Shown one piece after another: positions 56,601 through 64,000 of a DNA stretch of 64,000 nt. Within the stretch, counting starts at the first letter, position 1. Each line of letters begins with the position of its first letter. The notes beneath the pieces were generated by a model, which was not told the origin of the DNA, did not search any database, and saw only the letters and a list, made by a program, of their open reading frames with translations. Where the stretch lies: contig OZ024743.1 of assembly GCA_964016885.1 (NCBI GenBank), positions 75,323,740 to 75,387,739 on the forward strand, written 5' to 3'. This stretch comes from Eledone cirrhosa (lineage: Eukaryota; Mollusca; Cephalopoda; Octopoda; Eledonidae). A program made the translations under genes and the position numbers.

Positions 56601-58185
56601 GTTGATAGCACAAAAAAAAACCTGAAGAAAAGTAATTATTTCCCGCTATATTTAAGAAGGGTTTGTATAATACCAAAAACGAAACCTGTGAATGTGGCGA
56701 GATATTTTATAATTTCGAGATTTCTGGTACTTGGGTTCTAAGAGAAATCTGTCAGATCAGTTACATTTAAAGGGAACCGAACAGTTTCACCATATAGGTT
56801 AACAGTTGTGACTTGTATGAATTATTTTGTAATACTCATGACCCGCAAATAAACGAGTATAGTCACCTGGACATTGACAAAAACCCTAATGCAATCATTT
56901 TATCTTGAACAACCACTACAAAATACACCATATAAACCAGTTGCTCACAGCACAGCGTGACGAAGCTTACCAAAAGACTTCATATGGACGACTCCTCAGC
57001 TGCAAACCCCTGACAGGCCGAGGCACCACTGGATACATTTTATTGTGACATCAGCACTAGGGAGGTTATGTCAAGTCCTCTCGACCCGTTAACAGGTGGA
57101 CACACTTCCTATCACCAACATTAAGGTTATATTAAGTCTTTGACACAGCTGAAGAGTCCTGATCCTTTGTTTGTTAGGTTTTAAAACAAAACTAATAGAT
57201 GGCAGAAACTACTGAAAACTAGGTGACAGGTAATAAATTAAAAATGCCACATATAATATGATAGTAGCGGTGTTGGATTATGATCATAACGGTATGGTTT
57301 TGATTCCTCGACTGGGTTATGTTCTTGAGCAAAACATTTCACGTTGCTCCAGTATACTCTGAAAATAAGTACCAGCCTAACAAACCTAGCTTGAAACACA
57401 TTAATCCTTGTACTCTCAGTTGCTTCATGCCACTAAACCAAAATAAGCACTGGCTTCAGACAGACATGTAACATAGCATTTACATTACTCTACTACTGTA
57501 TTTTGTGGTAAAGGCTTTATATTAATTATTTTGAAAACAATACCTTAACATCAGTATGAGTGGCCGATTTAAATGCTAAAGGGTTAACCTACAATATTCT
57601 ATATCATCTTATAATATCCTTAAGATAAACAAAAAAAAGTAAAATTAAAATTCCTCTGACACTGAAAAATTTTTTTTTTTTAACTGGAATTGAAAAGGCA
57701 TTTGAAATGAAACGTTTTTGTAAAAAAGTATTGAAACACTTACCTATATTGAATCCACTTAAGTCCAATAACTGTAATGTTAGAGGAATTTCTCTTTCTA
57801 AGCACTGAAGTAATTTATGAACAAATGTTGTGATTATGAAGTTTGGTAGATAGTACTTTTCTTCAGCCCATGTACAAGGTACCACTGTACTAAATGATGT
57901 ATAATAATCCTGAACTAAATCAAAGACACACATTTTCGGATCTGGCCAATTTGGTAATAAGAAACTTAAAGCCCTATCACGATGCCCAACAACTGCAAAT
58001 CCTGTTAGAGTTTTATACAGTTGTGAGGGAAGATAGTCGAGGGCTTGGATTGTTAAAGAAGCATGTTGAACAACATACTGGCAGCAAAGATCAAGAAGGG
58101 AGTTTGATCTAATGTCACTTGTATTGATATAAAGATCTTGGTCATAGTTGTAAGTACACACTCCTTCAATATGATGCACTAACAT
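44606..58185 (-). CDS. LRRC14: Leucine-rich repeat protein 14-like (PRAME/LRRC14 family)
   Basis: Four coding exons on the - strand: 57744-58185, 49951-50028, 46427-46599 and 44606-45364. Phases agree and the joined CDS is 1452 nt, 483 residues, close to the 493 of human LRRC14. The N-terminus has the PRAME-family pattern [12 protein letters not shown] followed by [10 protein letters not shown], which in relatives resembles an Elongin BC/Cul2-binding box. The middle reads [15 protein letters not shown] and [15 protein letters not shown], the same layout as human LRRC14. The last exon is a run of leucine-rich repeats such as [23 protein letters not shown] and [12 protein letters not shown]. 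In mammals LRRC14 binds IKK-beta and damps Toll/NF-kB signalling; that role here is by homology only. Donors are GTAAGTG, GTAAGAT and GTAATTT. Intron 1 (7.7 kb) hosts an antisense RPL31 retrogene. It converges with GTF3C4. LRRC14 versus LRRC14B is not resolved. Confidence 0.88.
45510..45715 (-). mobile_element. SINE-2 copy, reverse, with partial duplicate
   Basis: GGCACAAGGTCAGCAATTAC to CACTGCCCC; a second 60-bp 3' fragment follows at 45716-45773 after a repeated AATAGGAAGATAATAATT, consistent with target duplication or insertion beside an older copy. Confidence 0.75.
45790..46015 (+). mobile_element. SINE-3 copy
   Basis: AAATTGGCAGAGTCATTAG head, GAGTTCAAATCCTGC B box, TTTGCCTTTCATCCTTTCG centre. 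It lies in the last LRRC14 intron. Confidence 0.7.
46270..46295 (+). repeat. Isolated hammerhead-like hairpin
   Basis: CTGATGAT, stem GAGAT/ATCTC with a TTT loop, then AAAAG. Same plan as module H but with the G of GAAA lost. Confidence 0.4.
46835..46925. repeat. Dispersed repeat shared with 33520-33600
   Basis: CCCTAGCATGGCCTCAGCTG and ACATAATAGAGTAAT resemble GCCCCAGCATGGCACC and ACATGTAATAGAGTAAT near 33540. The family is unidentified. Confidence 0.45.
47104..47341 (+). repeat. 79-bp tandem repeat, three copies
   Basis: AGACTAAACTAAGTGAGGGA starts units at 47104, 47183 and 47262; each ends TTTCTAAAGGCCACT. In LRRC14 intron 2, not near a splice site. Confidence 0.88.
47525..48295 (-). mobile_element. 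LINE-A 3' fragment split by SINE-2
   Basis: Reverse LINE-A tail (AGTGCTCAGGTGCACTACAA) continues after the SINE at 47593-47787 with the [19 protein letters not shown] and [11 protein letters not shown] coding parts. Confidence 0.8.
47593..47787 (-). mobile_element. SINE-2 nested in LINE-A
   Basis: GGCACAAGGCCAGCAATTAT to ATCCACC, with AGAATAAT at both edges as target duplication. Confidence 0.85.
48672..48995 (+). mobile_element. SINE-3, complete copy
   Basis: AAATGGCAGAGTCGTTAGAA head, GAGTTCAAATCCCGCC B box, TTTGCCTTTCATCCTTTCG centre and the specific 3' half ending CATCAGGAGTTAC. Confidence 0.78.
49189..49235. repeat. Perfect 19-bp inverted repeat
   Basis: ATCCTGTACCACATGAAAT and its exact reverse complement, separated by nine bases. 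Imperfect pairing continues outside. Confidence 0.85.
49390..49790 (+). mobile_element. LINE-C-related pol C-terminal fragment
   Basis: [20 protein letters not shown] then [20 protein letters not shown], a diverged relative of the LINE-C tail. It ends in a CCCATGCAAGCATGGAAAAA motif like the shared LINE-C/SINE-1 tail. Confidence 0.65.
50060..50290 (+). mobile_element. Element D 3' fragment
   Basis: TGGCTCTTCCAACGTGTCTC, then GATAGTGAGAGATGGGGAGA, closely similar to 185-365 of the window. Confidence 0.6.
50490..50990 (+). repeat. Element E copy
   Basis: GTGAGATGGATGTTGCAGCG ... CATACAGCCAGATCTG ... AATAAAG aligns with the reverse of 53230-53600. The family is unidentified, with a polyadenylation-signal-like end. 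Confidence 0.55.
50791..50909 (+). repeat. Tandem repeat of about 38-41 bp, three copies
   Basis: TTTTTATCTCTTTTTCACA then ATGTAATTATCAATGG recurs three times within element E; the third copy has a 5-bp deletion. Confidence 0.85.
51176..52465 (-). mobile_element. LINE-A, most intact RT fragment
   Basis: One uninterrupted frame of 304 residues on the - strand (52225-51311): [76 protein letters not shown] and [16 protein letters not shown]. The upstream part ([11 protein letters not shown] region) is cut at about 52465. CR1/jockey type, 5'-truncated and therefore not autonomous. Confidence 0.88.
52470..53060 (-). mobile_element. Element D pol C-terminal region
   Basis: On the - strand: [56 protein letters not shown] and [20 protein letters not shown]. 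The RxDG...VWDVT pattern resembles a restriction-like nuclease core found downstream of RT in some retroelements. GC-richer than its surroundings. Confidence 0.65.
53230..53600 (-). repeat. Element E copy, reverse
   Basis: Reverse of the element at 50490-50990, with CAGATCTGGCTGTATGGGAA and GGTCGGGTCGTGTTTCGG. The AATAAA-like end lies at 53225-53232. Confidence 0.55.
53785..53965 (-). mobile_element. SINE-2 copy, reverse
   Basis: GGCACAAGGCCAGCAAATTA to CCACCGCCC. Confidence 0.82.
54144..54157 (+). promoter_or_regulatory. CTCF-like site upstream of RPL31
   Basis: CCGTTAGGTGGCAG matches the animal CTCF core (CCASYAGRKGGCRS) at all but two positions and lies 27 bases before the TATA box. A single short match can occur by chance. 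Confidence 0.3.
54171..54207 (+). promoter_or_regulatory. RPL31: RPL31 core promoter: TATA box and pyrimidine (TOP) start
   Basis: TATAAATT at 54171-54178 is followed 30 bases later by a C that begins CTTTCTT (54201-54207). That is the usual TATA-to-start distance and a terminal-oligopyrimidine start typical of ribosomal protein mRNAs. The 5' UTR would be only 14 bases. TTGCAG at 54183-54188 could instead be an acceptor for an untranslated exon, but the TATA spacing favours a promoter. Confidence 0.6.
54215..54580 (+). CDS. RPL31: Ribosomal protein L31 (eL31), intronless copy
   Basis: An uninterrupted 121-residue reading frame matches eukaryotic eL31 over its whole length; eL31 is a large-subunit protein near the polypeptide exit tunnel. 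Conserved blocks include [42 protein letters not shown] and [10 protein letters not shown]. The N-terminus is shorter than usual, and several usually conserved positions differ (for example [12 protein letters not shown]). Animal RPL31 genes normally have introns, so the lack of any suggests a retrocopy. It has no stop or frameshift, a good start context (CCAAAATGG), its own promoter-like sequence and an AATAAA downstream. It lies antisense inside LRRC14 intron 1. I cannot tell whether it is the only RPL31 in the genome or a second, diverged copy. Confidence 0.93.
   Translation: MAKQKIERKKSSMNDVITKECTIHLHKKVYGVKLKKKAPKAIKKIKLFAEKMMRTKDVRIDTKLNKHIWSKGIRHVPFRVRVKLSRRRNEDEDSPHKLYTLVSHVPCATFKGLQTLNVENE
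54778..54783 (+). terminator. RPL31: RPL31 polyadenylation signal
   Basis: AATAAA occurs about 200 bases past the RPL31 stop. That is longer than a usual ribosomal protein 3' UTR, so an earlier non-canonical signal is possible. Confidence 0.45.
54784..55560. other. LRRC14 intron 1, no element recognised
   Basis: AT-rich, apparently unique sequence downstream of RPL31. Confidence 0.4.
55568..55697 (-). mobile_element. SINE-2 fragment, reverse
   Basis: GGCACAAGGCCAGCAAATAC to TTGAACTCAGATCGTAAA; the A-box part is missing. ATTACTCTATATTT lies on both sides. Confidence 0.72.
55698..55812 (-). mobile_element. MITE-P fragment
   Basis: CTATATTTAATATTGTATTT to GTCGGTTAATGGTTAAC; about half the element. 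Confidence 0.6.
55918..56535 (+). mobile_element. LINE-C 3' end with VNTR tail
   Basis: LINE-C tail coding ([18 protein letters not shown], then [12 protein letters not shown]), followed without a gap by VNTR-like subunits, GTTGGTGTTAGGAAGG and an AACGATGAT end. Confidence 0.78.
56540..57465. other. LRRC14 intron 1, mostly unrecognised
   Basis: A weak repeat near 57030-57110 (CATTTTATTGTGACATCAGC) recurs reversed at about 62490-62540. Nothing else seen. Confidence 0.35.
57470..57598 (-). mobile_element. MITE-P fragment
   Basis: AGCATTTACATTACTC to TTAAATGCTAAAGGGTTAA; right TTAA intact, centre shortened. Confidence 0.7.
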
Positions 58186-58259
58186 GATTATTTAATTTTT
58201 AATTGTACACAAGACTCAGTTGGCCATTATGGGGGACAAAATAGTTTTGTAGCAACCTG
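58186..58259 (-). promoter_or_regulatory. LRRC14-like 5' UTR segment with upstream splice acceptor
   Basis: Upstream of the ATG (reading - strand) a pyrimidine-rich stretch ending TTTGCAG, with the AG at 58257-58258, forms a good 3' splice site. The first coding exon therefore probably starts at 58256 with about 71 untranslated bases, and a non-coding first exon and the promoter lie at higher coordinates that I could not place. The segment contains ATAATGGCC, similar to a YY1 site. Confidence 0.5.
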
Positions 58260-58614
58260 CAAATTGAAGAAATAAAATATTAACTTCTTATAACAAAAGT
58301 TTGTTCCTGCAATAATTATAGAAAAAGCTTTATAAGATGTCAAATTAAAATTATTTCTTTGTGGTTGGTTTAATTATTTGTATGAAGTTGCCTGCTGTGT
58401 GTCGAGACTTAAGATATGTAAAAATCTAAATTGTTTATACATATGAAAAAATGTTTGTAAAACAGTAAAGGTGTCAACTGTTTTTATTTGTTGTTGATTG
58501 AGAAACGTTTTCTATTTTTACGTTCATTTCCCATGCTGAATGAAGTGAGATGGTTTATGCAAATGACAAACTGAACTGAAAGGAATTGTAGTCATTGGAT
58601 TAGGGCACTGATTT

Positions 58615-58905
58615 AAATTTTCAAAGTCAACGATGTTCCAGGTTCCAATTGTCAAAAGTTTATCATCGTCATCATCGTTTTTTTTCCACACTTGCATGAA
58701 TTAGAATGTCACAGGAAAGTATCTGTGGACAGCTTAAATTTTACAGGTAAAATCAACCGGCAGGAGAACCTGAACAAGATGGTTGGATAACATCCATGAG
58801 CTTGGCTGGTCTCAGTTGGAGATGGTGGCTTCTGATGACAAGACCCACTGGAAGGAGTGTTTGAGGACTCTGCCCCCACGATCCTCTCAAGAATACGAAG
58901 AAGGG
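58615..58905 (+). mobile_element. LINE-B: endonuclease-start remnant plus 3' end
   Basis: Begins ATGTTCCAGGTTCCAATTG (reverse of the GTWNI coding seen at 44225), then a SINE-like tail, then the ARWLDNIHELGWS tail in broken frame. Confidence 0.6.
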
Positions 58906-59447
58906 CTTTAAGGGTTTGGTATGGTTGCTTAAAACACTAAGACCTGCCAGATGACGGTGTGAAACTGGGTAACATCCAAGTAGAATTAGAACTCAGAAAG
59001 CAAAGTATCTTGTTTAACACTCCATTCTGTCAATCCACTGCCTCGGGCTGTTACTTTATTTTATTGACCCTGCAGTGTGGTGAACAGGACATTTTGTCCT
59101 ACAGTCTAACAACTCTTCCAATCCACTGTTTAACCTTTTCGGGACCACATTTTGAATAAAATACACTTTAATTCAATTAATTAGTGAAGAATTTTGAGGG
59201 ATTTACTAAAATTACTAATTTCATTACTAAGATAGTAACAATGTAAGGGTTGTATATAAAATTATATTGCAAACCTTTCAAATGCGTGGTTTTATTTCAT
59301 AGAACCAGAGCTGTGTTGGTACCTAAAGGTTTAATGTCATCTCAAAATGAACTCCATTAAACCACAATCACCTTCAATATCAAGTTTCTGTGGAGTTGCG
59401 GCTGCCACATTATAACAGCTTCGTCTCATAACTTCTGTGTTTCCCGA

Positions 59448-59575
59448 AATTCACCATCATTACACCTAATATTCCACCTCCATACACACGCATACACTGT
59501 TCACTTTCCTGACATTTGTACATTATTCTATGTACTATACATGCACCTGAGCACTACACAATTTTCATTATCAAA
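59448..59575 (+). mobile_element. LINE-A 3' tail, forward
   Basis: Forward copy of the terminal segment: CACCTGAGCACTACACAATT at the end. It is the only LINE-A fragment on this strand. Confidence 0.65.
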
Positions 59576-59579
59576 CTTA

Positions 59580-59780
59580 ATAAGGCAGTGGATTGACAGA
59601 ATCGGTAGATTGCCAGACACCCTGCTTTGCAATATAGAGTTATGGCTCTTTATATTCTGAGGTTAGCTTTGCCTTTCATCCTTATAGAGTCAATAAAATA
59701 AAGCACCAGTAATGCACTGGGGTTGATTCAATCGACTCCCCCTTCAAATTGCTGGCCTTGTACCTAAAGTAGAAACTGTT
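59580..59780 (+). mobile_element. SINE-2 copy, diverged
   Basis: AGTGGATTGACAGAATCGGT to GCTGGCCTTGTACC, with the B box deleted. Confidence 0.65.
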
Positions 59781-59859
59781 ATTATACTTAATTACTTCCA
59801 GAAGCTGTTTCTACAGAATATCTTGGAGACTTTTACCATGACAGGTGTTTCTGCTTATC

Positions 59860-61510
59860 ATCATCACCGTTTTACGTCCGTTCTTCCACGCTAGCATGGG
59901 TTAGACGGGTTGTCCTGTTGTGGGCAGTGTCTGGTCGGCTGACCATGCCTTGCTCATACAGGAACTGATTTGGCTTGATTTCTACAGCTGGGTGCTTTTT
60001 CCGTGGCGCCTACACGTCCACTTTACAGTGTGGGCTGGGTGCTTTTTTGCTGTGGCACCTCCACGACCACCTTGCAGTGGGGGCATATTGTCTATATGCT
60101 TCAGCTTGTACCCATGGGAGGTCGGGTACTCTGTATTACTGCGTGACGCCAGAGGTCACGGTCGTGTGTCATCGCCTTTGAGAGGTGTAATTGGGTAAGG
60201 TCGGCTTTTATCACCTCATCCCAGGTCATCTTGGGTCTCCCCACTCCGTGGTTTCCATCGACTTCTAGTGCTCTGCACCTTTTTATGCAGCTGTCATCCT
60301 TCACACGCATCACATGTCCATAACAACGCAACCGCCTCTCCTGCACACAGCATTTGATTCCTCTTATGCTCAGTCTCTCTCTCAATTCATACTTTCTGAA
60401 CACCCACCTCCGCTGCTAATTTGGTCACCTAGCTAGCAGAAGCTGTCTACTGTCTCTACAGAGCCCTCCCAGAGATTGGTGGTACTTGTTTCCTGTGGCT
60501 GTTTGCTGCTTGCTGTCCCAGTACAGCTGCTGCATGTGAAGCCTACATTCTTAATTAAGCTTCTTGAGATCCCGCTACATCTCTTGTGTACCCATTGTTT
60601 GCATTTGGGGCAGAGAATGGAGTTCCTACATACTGAACAAGGCCATTTCCCTGAGGGGATCTGGATTCTGTTTTCTCGTCTACTTACAAGGACCTTAGTC
60701 TTTGTCATGTTGACTTTGAGACCCTTTCTTTCTAGTCCCTGCTTCCAAGTTTGGAATTTCTTCTAGTTCTACCATAGATTCAGCTATAAGTGCGAGGTCA
60801 TCAGCATACAGGAGTTCCCATGGGCATCCGGTCTTAAACTCCTCCGTTATTGCCTGCAGGACTATGATGAATAGGAGAGGGCTAAGAACAGAGCCCTGGT
60901 GGACCCCAACTTGTACGCTAAATTCCTCGCTATACTCATTGCTAATCCTAACTTTGGTGACTGCTCCCCTATACATGGCTTGTACAGCTTTCACAAGCCA
61001 TTCATCTACTCCTAGTTTTCTAAGAGCCCACCAGATTATAGCACGTGGAACTCTGTCAAAGGCTTTCTCGAGATCAACGAATGCCAGGTAGAGTGGCTTA
61101 CTTTTAGCTAGGTACTTTTCCTGTAACTGCCTCACAAGGAAGAGGGCATCAGTGGTGCCTCTTCCTGGTACAAACCCAAATTGCATCTCATCTAGTTTCA
61201 CCCGGTCCCTAATCAACTGTGCTATACCTCTTTCTGTTACTTTCATGATCTGGTCCATCAGCTTTATACCTCTATAGTTTTCTCTATCGAGTGCATCACC
61301 TTTACCTTTGTAGCAATTGACAATGATGCTACTGCACCAATCTTTTGGTATGACACCTTCTAGTATTACCTGGTTAACAATACGTGTGGTTATAGTGTGA
61401 CCTACGGATGCAGATGTCTTCAGCATCTCGGCAGCTATACACGATGGACCGATAAGTAATATTTCAAATGACTCTGCTATCAATGTTCTACACTGTGATG
61501 GGAAATTGTT
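59860..61510 (-). mobile_element. LINE-C retrotransposon with VNTR tail, best copy
   Basis: Reverse-strand order: IKLMDQIMKVTERGIAQLI, EMQFGFVPGRGTTDALFLV, LAFVDLEKAFDRVPRAIIWW, GVHQGSVLSPLLFIIVLQ, LLYADDLALIAES (RT core intact), zinc cluster CSVC...CPKC...WVHKRCSG near 60600, tail RRLRCYGHVMRVKDDSC and GVGRPKMTWDEVI, then VNTR and constant tail to 59860. At least two frame breaks; 5'-truncated at about 61510. Confidence 0.87.
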
Positions 61511-61583
61511 ACATTTTAGAATATATTGGGCATTCATTTCTCAATATAAGATTCATAAAACATTGGAATACCATTAATGATAG

Positions 61584-61752
61584 ATGGGCTCACTCAGATC
61601 TGACCTGGGGTTAAACAATTCTAGAATATCCTACATGAGGTGTAGTGTGCTCACTCAGATCTGACCTGGGGTTAAACAATTATGGGACATCCTACATGAA
61701 AAGGTAGTGTGCTCACTCAGACCTGAGAATATCCTACATGAAAAGGTGCTTC
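61584..61752 (+). repeat. Tandem repeat of about 66 bp, three copies, last shortened
   Basis: GCTCACTCAGATCTGACCTG recurs at about 61588, 61648 and 61711, each followed by CATCCTACATGA or a variant. Confidence 0.82.
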
Positions 61753-61864
61753 AATATTCCAATTTTCTTCAGAAGGTATATTTTTATTTTACAAACAATA
61801 GTTTGCAAATATTAAAAAAAGATATAAGACTAAAAATTCAGTAACGAAAAAAGCGTTGAAGGGG

Positions 61865-62010
61865 AAAAGGTACTTTTTTTTAATCGACCTTGAAAGGATG
61901 AAGGACAAAGTTGACCTCAGTGGGATTTGCACTCAGAGAACAGCCAAAACAAATACCAGAAATCATTCTATCTGATCTAACAACTCTGCCAATTCACTGC
62001 CTTGATAATG
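61865..62010 (-). mobile_element. SINE-3 fragment, reverse
   Basis: AATCGACCTTGAAAGGATGA, GGGATTTGCACTCAGAGA and AACTCTGCCAATTCACTGCC; the SINE-3 head in reverse. Confidence 0.65.
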
Positions 62011-62014
62011 AAAT

Positions 62015-62885
62015 AGGTTGTGTCAAGTTCAACTTCATGGAAAAATGAAGATCCTTTATATGTTGGGTTAATATCACATTGCATTAAGATTTATAAACTA
62101 AAATATCTGAATAAGGAGTTTAAAACTGACTGACTTAATAAGCTAAATCCTTGATCATGACAATAAAAACATCAATTAATTAAACATATATAGTACAAAG
62201 ATACCAACTGCATGAAATTACCTGTTGGTTATGGCTATGATTAAAGGAAGGGCTGAAATCAGAGCTCTGGCTATAACCTGTTTCAATCCACATAGCATCT
62301 GTGAGTACATAATCCAACTTATTACAGTTACTGAAAGGGAATCCAGCTGTAAAAACCATGCTAAACAGGGGCGAGAGGATCTTCAGTCATGTCAAGAGCA
62401 CAACAACCTCTCTAGTGTTGGTGATAGGAAAGGTATCTCATCATAGGAAACCTTCCAAACAAAGGAGTCAGAAGGACTCTTCAGGTATGTCAAAGACATG
62501 ACAACTTAACTAGTGTTGGTGCCACAATAAAATGTATTTGGTAGAATGCTAGAACATATGTGAATAAGATGTGGGGCTCCAGCCTGTCTGAGAGGTGAGA
62601 AGCTCTGATTAAACAATGACTAGGTTTTTGACGACTTATTGAACTTTTGCTAGCAGGGAGAATGGACAATAAAGTGATGTAATATCAATTTTCTCTGATT
62701 AATACTTTATATTAGGTTGCCTTGACAATGTCCTCAATTAAACAAAAATACAGAATATTGACTTTGTATAACTACAGCAAAATCTGGGCTGGCAGTCTTC
62801 AACTTATACTCTCCTTCAAACAAAAAAAATAAGAAAGGACCAGCAGCCATAGAAACCATACCAAATATGGAATGTATGAGCAAGA
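62015..62885. other. No clear element
   Basis: Upstream of LRRC14. Two related stretches (62370-62410 and 62460-62510; CTTCAG...ATGTCAA...CATGACAAC) suggest an old duplication. No exon seen. Confidence 0.35.
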
Positions 62886-62889
62886 TGGG

Positions 62890-62975
62890 TTGAACTAACC
62901 TCTGGTTTCAAACTGTGACAACCTATCCAACCCCTGCTAGAGTGGGAAGTGGACGTAAAATGATGATGAGAAATT
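62890..62975 (+). mobile_element. SINE-1 / LINE-C terminal fragment
   Basis: CCAACCCCTGCTAGAGTGGG, GACGTAAAATGATGATGAG. Confidence 0.55.
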
Positions 62976-63164
62976 ACATAACAGTTTCAGAATTGGTAGA
63001 AACCAGAATTTGAATTTTTTCTCAACACAGAATTTAATCCAAACATTTGATTTAGTTACTGAATTAAAATGATTCTGTTTTCATAACAAAACTGTATGGC
63101 AATTGAAATTTGGGATAAAAATATAAATGAAAGAGGGTGTGTAATTTTAGGGGGATGAGAAGTT

Positions 63165-63670
63165 GGTGCATTACTGCACCAGCTCATACAATTCTTGCAA
63201 GAGCTGTTGCAGTATTGAGCCAATTCAGTAATCAGAAGGGAGGTAAGTGTAAAAGCCAAACCCACTATTTTAAATTTGGTATTCATGCCAACTCTTACCT
63301 ATGGTCATGAATCTTGAGCAATGACTGAAAGAATATGATCGCAAATACATGCGGCCAAAAATGGGGTCCCTCTGAAGTCTTTGGAGTAATATTACTCAAT
63401 AGAGTGTGTAGCTACTTCTCCAAATTGAGAGATCTCACAGCTCTGATACTATGGACTTAGAATGTCTTAGGAAAAAGTTGCTGGACAGAATTTATGGGCA
63501 AAACCAACTGGCAGTAGACTCCGATGGTTGGATAATATCCATGAGCTTGGCTGGTCACGCTTGAGGATCCAGCTGGATCAGTTGAAGACAGTTGCTTCTG
63601 ATGGGACCTGCTAGAAGGAGTGTTTAAGGATTCTGCCTCCATGACACTCAGCAATAAGTGGGTGATGAAG
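63165..63670 (+). mobile_element. LINE-B 3' end
   Basis: From GGTGCATTACTGCACCAGCT through HESWVMTERI-like coding to the IHELGWSRL-type tail and CAATAAGTGGGTGATGAAG. Frames broken. Confidence 0.72.
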
Positions 63671-63849
63671 TTGAGTTAACTGTAAATAATATTCTTTAAT
63701 ACTATTCTCCTTTCCTTGGATTAAGACAATGTGTTATGGGAAATATTAGACATGCTCTTTAACTTATTCCCTGCCATGGACTGCACTCGTGTTGGAGGAG
63801 CCCAACACCATATCAATTGAAAACCATTTCTCAAGGGAGAAAATATAGG

Positions 63850-64000
63850 ACTCCTCTCTCAATCTTTTCTATATTTCATCTACCTGTCACCCACCTCGTG
63901 GATTGCCTCTCTGCAGACCAATGGCTGCTGATCTCTGTCTTCCCAGGTATTTTTACCCATCACTGTCATTGACAGCATTTGGTTGTTTTTACAACTGTTC
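63850..64000 (+). repeat. Dispersed repeat shared with 31660-31830
   Basis: Same order of blocks as the first copy (CTTTTCTATATTTCATCTAC, CCTGTCACCCACC, TTGACAGCATTTGG); cut by the window end. Confidence 0.6.

Noticed and set aside
57604..57743. C-terminal extension of the LRRC14 first exon
   Set aside because: CACTTAC on the + strand is a clear donor, and past it the sequence no longer matches the family.

Overview
This is nuclear DNA from an animal, most likely a coleoid cephalopod and probably an octopus. Two split genes have clear animal orthologues, every intron has spliceosomal boundaries, and the rest is dense with non-LTR retrotransposons and tRNA-derived SINEs of the kind known from cephalopods. 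The species call is an inference; I could not search a database.

Genes. (1) GTF3C4 (TFIIIC 90 kDa subunit, RNA polymerase III machinery) runs on the + strand from 1262 to 37392 in 18 visible exons; its first exons lie before the window. (2) An LRRC14-like leucine-rich-repeat gene of the PRAME/LRRC14 family runs on the - strand from 58185 to 44606 in four coding exons. The two genes converge tail to tail across about 7.2 kb of repeats. (3) An intact, intronless RPL31 (eL31) copy with its own TATA and pyrimidine-start promoter sits at 54215-54580, antisense inside LRRC14 intron 1.

Most unusual content. Three GTF3C4 introns begin with a tandem array anchored on the 5' splice site. At 4687-7771 about 41 units of 49 bp copy the last bases of the exon plus a consensus donor (mostly GTAAGT), followed by about 27 units of 41 bp that lack 8 bp including the donor. 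At 23942-30937 a 24-bp minisatellite of about 290 units starts six bases into the intron and ends in a consensus 3' splice site. At 36058-36214 six 29-30 bp units start with the exon end and donor, and only the first keeps the donor. The same gene carries a textbook U12-type AT-AC intron (32351-35145) splitting the C-terminal zinc module.

Repeats (names used below). LINE-A: CR1/jockey-like, - strand copies ending in an ATA-rich tail. LINE-B: a family whose tail encodes the ARWLDNIHELGWS motif and ends in GAA repeats. LINE-C: RTE-like, with a CxxC/HxxxC zinc cluster after the RT. Elements D and E: two further retroelement-like repeats. SINE-1: tRNA-headed, with a 48-bp VNTR and a GATGAT tail that LINE-C shares. 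SINE-2 and SINE-3: tRNA-derived with a shared centre. MITE-P: about 215 bp, TTAA-flanked, piggyBac-like. Module H: repeats with a hammerhead-core-like hairpin. A near-identical inverted repeat of 0.35-0.42 kb bounds 39062-42580.
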